Assembly: GCF_009865385.1 (NCBI RefSeq)
Contig: NZ_WWJT01000260.1
Location: 1-41,170, forward strand
Origin: Streptomyces sp. SID486
Lineage (GTDB): Bacteria; Actinomycetota; Actinomycetes; Streptomycetales; Streptomycetaceae
Direction of reading: 5' to 3'
DNA length: 41,170 nucleotides
The translations under genes were made by a program, and so were the position numbers. A model generated the notes under the pieces. It did not search any database. It was not told where the DNA came from and saw nothing but the letters and a program-made list of their open reading frames with translations. Shown here piece after piece: positions 40,293 through 41,170 of the stretch; the first letter of the stretch is position 1; every line of letters begins with the position of its first letter.

Positions 40293-40412
40293 ATGGGCCA
40301 GCCTGAGGAGCCTGCGTGGTTCCGGCGGCATCAGTGGTGGATCCAGTTAACGCTGGAACTACTGGCCGTGGCTGGAACGATCGCGGGTTGTGTCACGCCG
40401 TTCGTGCACTGA
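40293..40412 (+). CDS. 39-aa single-helix membrane peptide
   Basis: The ATG at 40293 has GGGAGGTG 6-7 nt upstream, a better ribosome site than most genes nearby. The peptide has a polar N-terminus (MGQPEEPAWFRRHQWW) and one hydrophobic helix (IQLTLELLAVAGTIAGCVTPFV). Two strong hairpins follow its stop. Like the 46-aa peptide at 36181 it stands alone on the plus strand at the edge of the nuclease genes and has Arg residues just before the helix. Function unknown. Confidence 0.5.
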   Translation: MGQPEEPAWFRRHQWWIQLTLELLAVAGTIAGCVTPFVH

Positions 40413-40451
40413 TGTGTAGGTGAACGGTGGTCCGGTTGGATGGGCTCAATT

Positions 40452-40486
40452 GTGGGCCCGGCCGCTTGATGATCGACCGGGCCCAC
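40452..40486 (+). terminator. terminator after the 39-aa peptide gene
   Basis: GTGGGCCCGG/CCGGGCCCAC form a perfect 10-bp stem around a 15-nt loop, 39 bp after the stop codon. Confidence 0.65.
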
Positions 40487-40488
40487 TA

Positions 40489-40543
40489 CCCGCATGGGGG
40501 CCTGGCTCCGGATGCAGCCGGAGCCGGGCCCTGCTCATGCGGG
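40489..40543. other. second large hairpin near the right end of the element
   Basis: CCCGCATG (40489-40496) pairs with CATGCGGG (40536-40543), and inside it GGCTCCGG pairs with CCGGAGCC around loop ATGCAG. It directly follows another hairpin, giving a 90-bp doubly folded region in otherwise gene-free DNA (40413-41086). Confidence 0.6.
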
Positions 40544-40660
40544 AGTCAGAGTTTGCGAGCCGGGGCTCGTAGCACTGGTTGTCTTGCGGTGACGTGACCC
40601 AACGCCAATGTACCTATGGACGTGGCCATGGCAACCGATCTGTCCGGAAATCTCCGGGCG

Positions 40661-40678
40661 TGTTAATCATCGTTAACA
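40661..40678. promoter_or_regulatory. AT-rich palindrome in the right-end region
   Basis: TGTTAA-TCATCG-TTAACA is a perfect inverted repeat with 6-bp arms, unusual in this GC-rich DNA and typical of an HTH-dimer operator. It lies between a lone TGTCCGGA (40641-40648) and the second CTGGCGAA pair. No gene is visible that it would control, so it may serve recombination or an undetected transcript. Confidence 0.45.
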
Positions 40679-40708
40679 TGAGAAAGGTGCAGGTAGCCGG
40701 CTGCAAAG

Positions 40709-40726
40709 CTGGCGAAAGCTGGCGAA
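40709..40726. repeat. CTGGCGAA pair at 10-bp spacing (right pair)
   Basis: AAAGCTGGCGAAAGCTGGCG repeats CTGGCGAA at 40709 and 40719, exactly as at 40147/40157. A related GTGGCGAA lies at 41046 close to attR. Paired same-face sites of this kind near att suggest binding by Int or Xis. Confidence 0.55.
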
Positions 40727-40990
40727 ACTTGAAACTGCGAGCGCGGGCGTCAAGGGCTCCGGGCAAGCACACCTGCCGGAATAGCCCCTCTCAGGCTTGA
40801 GGCTCCACCGGACCTCGCGTCGGGCCGTCTGTGGGCCGTCCGAGCGCGGCCAGTGCCGGCGACGACGGCGCGAGCTTCTTGCTTCTGCTTACCGCTACCT
40901 ACTGCCGTCGGGAGGACGCGAGGGGCGATCGGCCGACTGATCTGCCACGTGGTCTCAATGGTGGTCTCGTTCGCTGTTGACTCCGAGGCG

Positions 40991-41085
40991 GTCCGGCCCC
41001 GTCCGTTAGCGTCCGGCAGGCCGCTTGACCAGGTGAGACAGCAGAGTGGCGAACAACCGCGGACACTCTCGGACCAAGATCGGAC
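40991..41085. repeat. mirrored 10-bp-phased GTCCG array adjacent to attR
   Basis: GTCCG begins at 40991, 41001 and 41011 on the plus strand, and the complement CGGAC at 41060, 41070 and 41081, giving two phased triplets in opposite orientation around a centre near 41038. The last copy ends 1 bp before the attR core. The motif and 10-bp phasing are those of the array in front of the HTH gene (35923-35975). Confidence 0.75.
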
Positions 41086-41086
41086 A

Positions 41087-41132
41087 ACTCGTAATGCGTA
41101 GGTCTCGGGTTCGAATCCCGAAAGCGGCTCCA
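41087..41132. repeat. attR core (46-bp direct repeat; displaced 3' half of tRNA-Thr)
   Basis: Identical to 22956-23001. It is only the 3' part of the tRNA (from the anticodon loop to CCA). The sequence in front of it (CGGACA) cannot complete the acceptor or D arms, so it is not a second tRNA gene. Confidence 0.95.
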
Positions 41133-41134
41133 TG

Positions 41135-41170
41135 GAAACCCATGCTAGGAACGTTCCTAGCATGGGTTTC
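41135..41170. terminator. original chromosomal terminator of tRNA-Thr
   Basis: A perfect 36-bp palindrome running to the end of the window (arms begin GAAACCCATGCTAGG and end CATGGGTTTC). It follows the attR core at the same distance as the element's terminator follows the tRNA at the left end, so it is the chromosome's own tRNA terminator before insertion. Confidence 0.75.

Larger units (their letters stand above)
22956..41132. mobile_element. AICE (integrative conjugative element) in tRNA-Thr
   Basis: About 18.1 kb delimited by a 46-bp perfect direct repeat covering the 3' half of tRNA-Thr. It carries a tyrosine integrase next to attL, an excisionase, prim-pol and DUF3631 replication genes, a FtsK/TraB translocase, SpdB-like membrane proteins and a KorSA-like GntR regulator: the standard AICE backbone of the prim-pol replication type. 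There is no relaxase, in line with TraB transfer of double-stranded DNA. The right third is low-GC cargo that looks like antiphage functions. All backbone genes appear intact, so the element may be active. AICEs in tRNA-Thr are known (for example pSE101 of Saccharopolyspora). Confidence 0.95.

Noticed and set aside
41087..41132. Second tRNA-Thr gene
   Set aside because: Only the 3' half is present; the upstream bases cannot form the acceptor, D or anticodon stems. It is attR.

Overview
The window is high-GC actinobacterial DNA, almost certainly Streptomyces. The evidence is the codon bias, the frequent GTG and TTG starts, and a block of genes in the order known from the S. coelicolor bldG-topA region: tad pilus genes, a DUF1998 helicase, bldG, its anti-sigma partner, hppA, a lipoprotein, a methyltransferase, topA, an MFS-thymidylate kinase fusion, holB, an exported aminopeptidase and tRNA-Thr(CGT). 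Family assignments come from reading the translations; no database search was run.

Positions 1-22924 are chromosomal core. The first 2.4 kb encode a TadB/C-like membrane protein, a Flp-type pilin-like protein (DUF4244) and two TadE-like pseudopilins. A MrfA/YprA-type helicase runs convergently to them and is divergent from bldG. Then come the anti-sigma gene, the proton-pumping pyrophosphatase, the lipoprotein, the methyltransferase, a small membrane protein, DNA topoisomerase I, the thymidylate kinase fusion, the DNA polymerase III delta-prime subunit and a secreted peptidase. Several intergenic gaps hold lineage-specific minisatellites (84, 24 and 13 bp units) and strong hairpin terminators.

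Positions 22956-41132 are an integrated actinomycete integrative and conjugative element (AICE) of about 18.1 kb. It sits in the 3' half of the tRNA-Thr gene and is bounded by a 46-bp perfect direct repeat (attL 22956-23001, attR 41087-41132). The element supplies a new 3' half and a new terminator to the tRNA. Its left two thirds is the backbone, read leftwards: DUF6284 protein, small membrane protein, SpdB-like protein, RRQRL-type zinc protein, hypothetical, TraB/FtsK DNA translocase, membrane protein, primase-polymerase (prim-pol), zinc-site protein, DUF3631 ATPase, excisionase, integrase. No relaxase is present, which fits TraB-type double-stranded DNA transfer. A KorSA-like GntR regulator and a P-loop kinase point the other way behind an obvious operator. 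Two arrays of short repeats (GGTAGCGGA upstream of xis, GTCAGGGAGG just after traB) are candidates for a replication origin and a TraB recognition/clt locus.

The right third (about 34.7-41.1 kb) is cargo with visibly lower GC and codon use unlike the backbone. It contains an HTH protein with an unknown C-terminal domain, a 46-aa transmembrane peptide, a ScoMcrA-like HNH endonuclease, a tightly coupled two-gene operon (a PD-(D/E)XK nuclease-like protein plus a 358-aa protein I do not recognise), and a 39-aa transmembrane peptide. This looks like a compact defence cargo, and the two-gene nuclease operon is the best candidate for an undescribed system. GTCCG motifs repeated at 10-bp intervals occur both in front of the HTH gene and, in mirrored orientation, next to attR. 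This suggests one DNA-binding protein acts at both places and may link cargo regulation to site-specific recombination.
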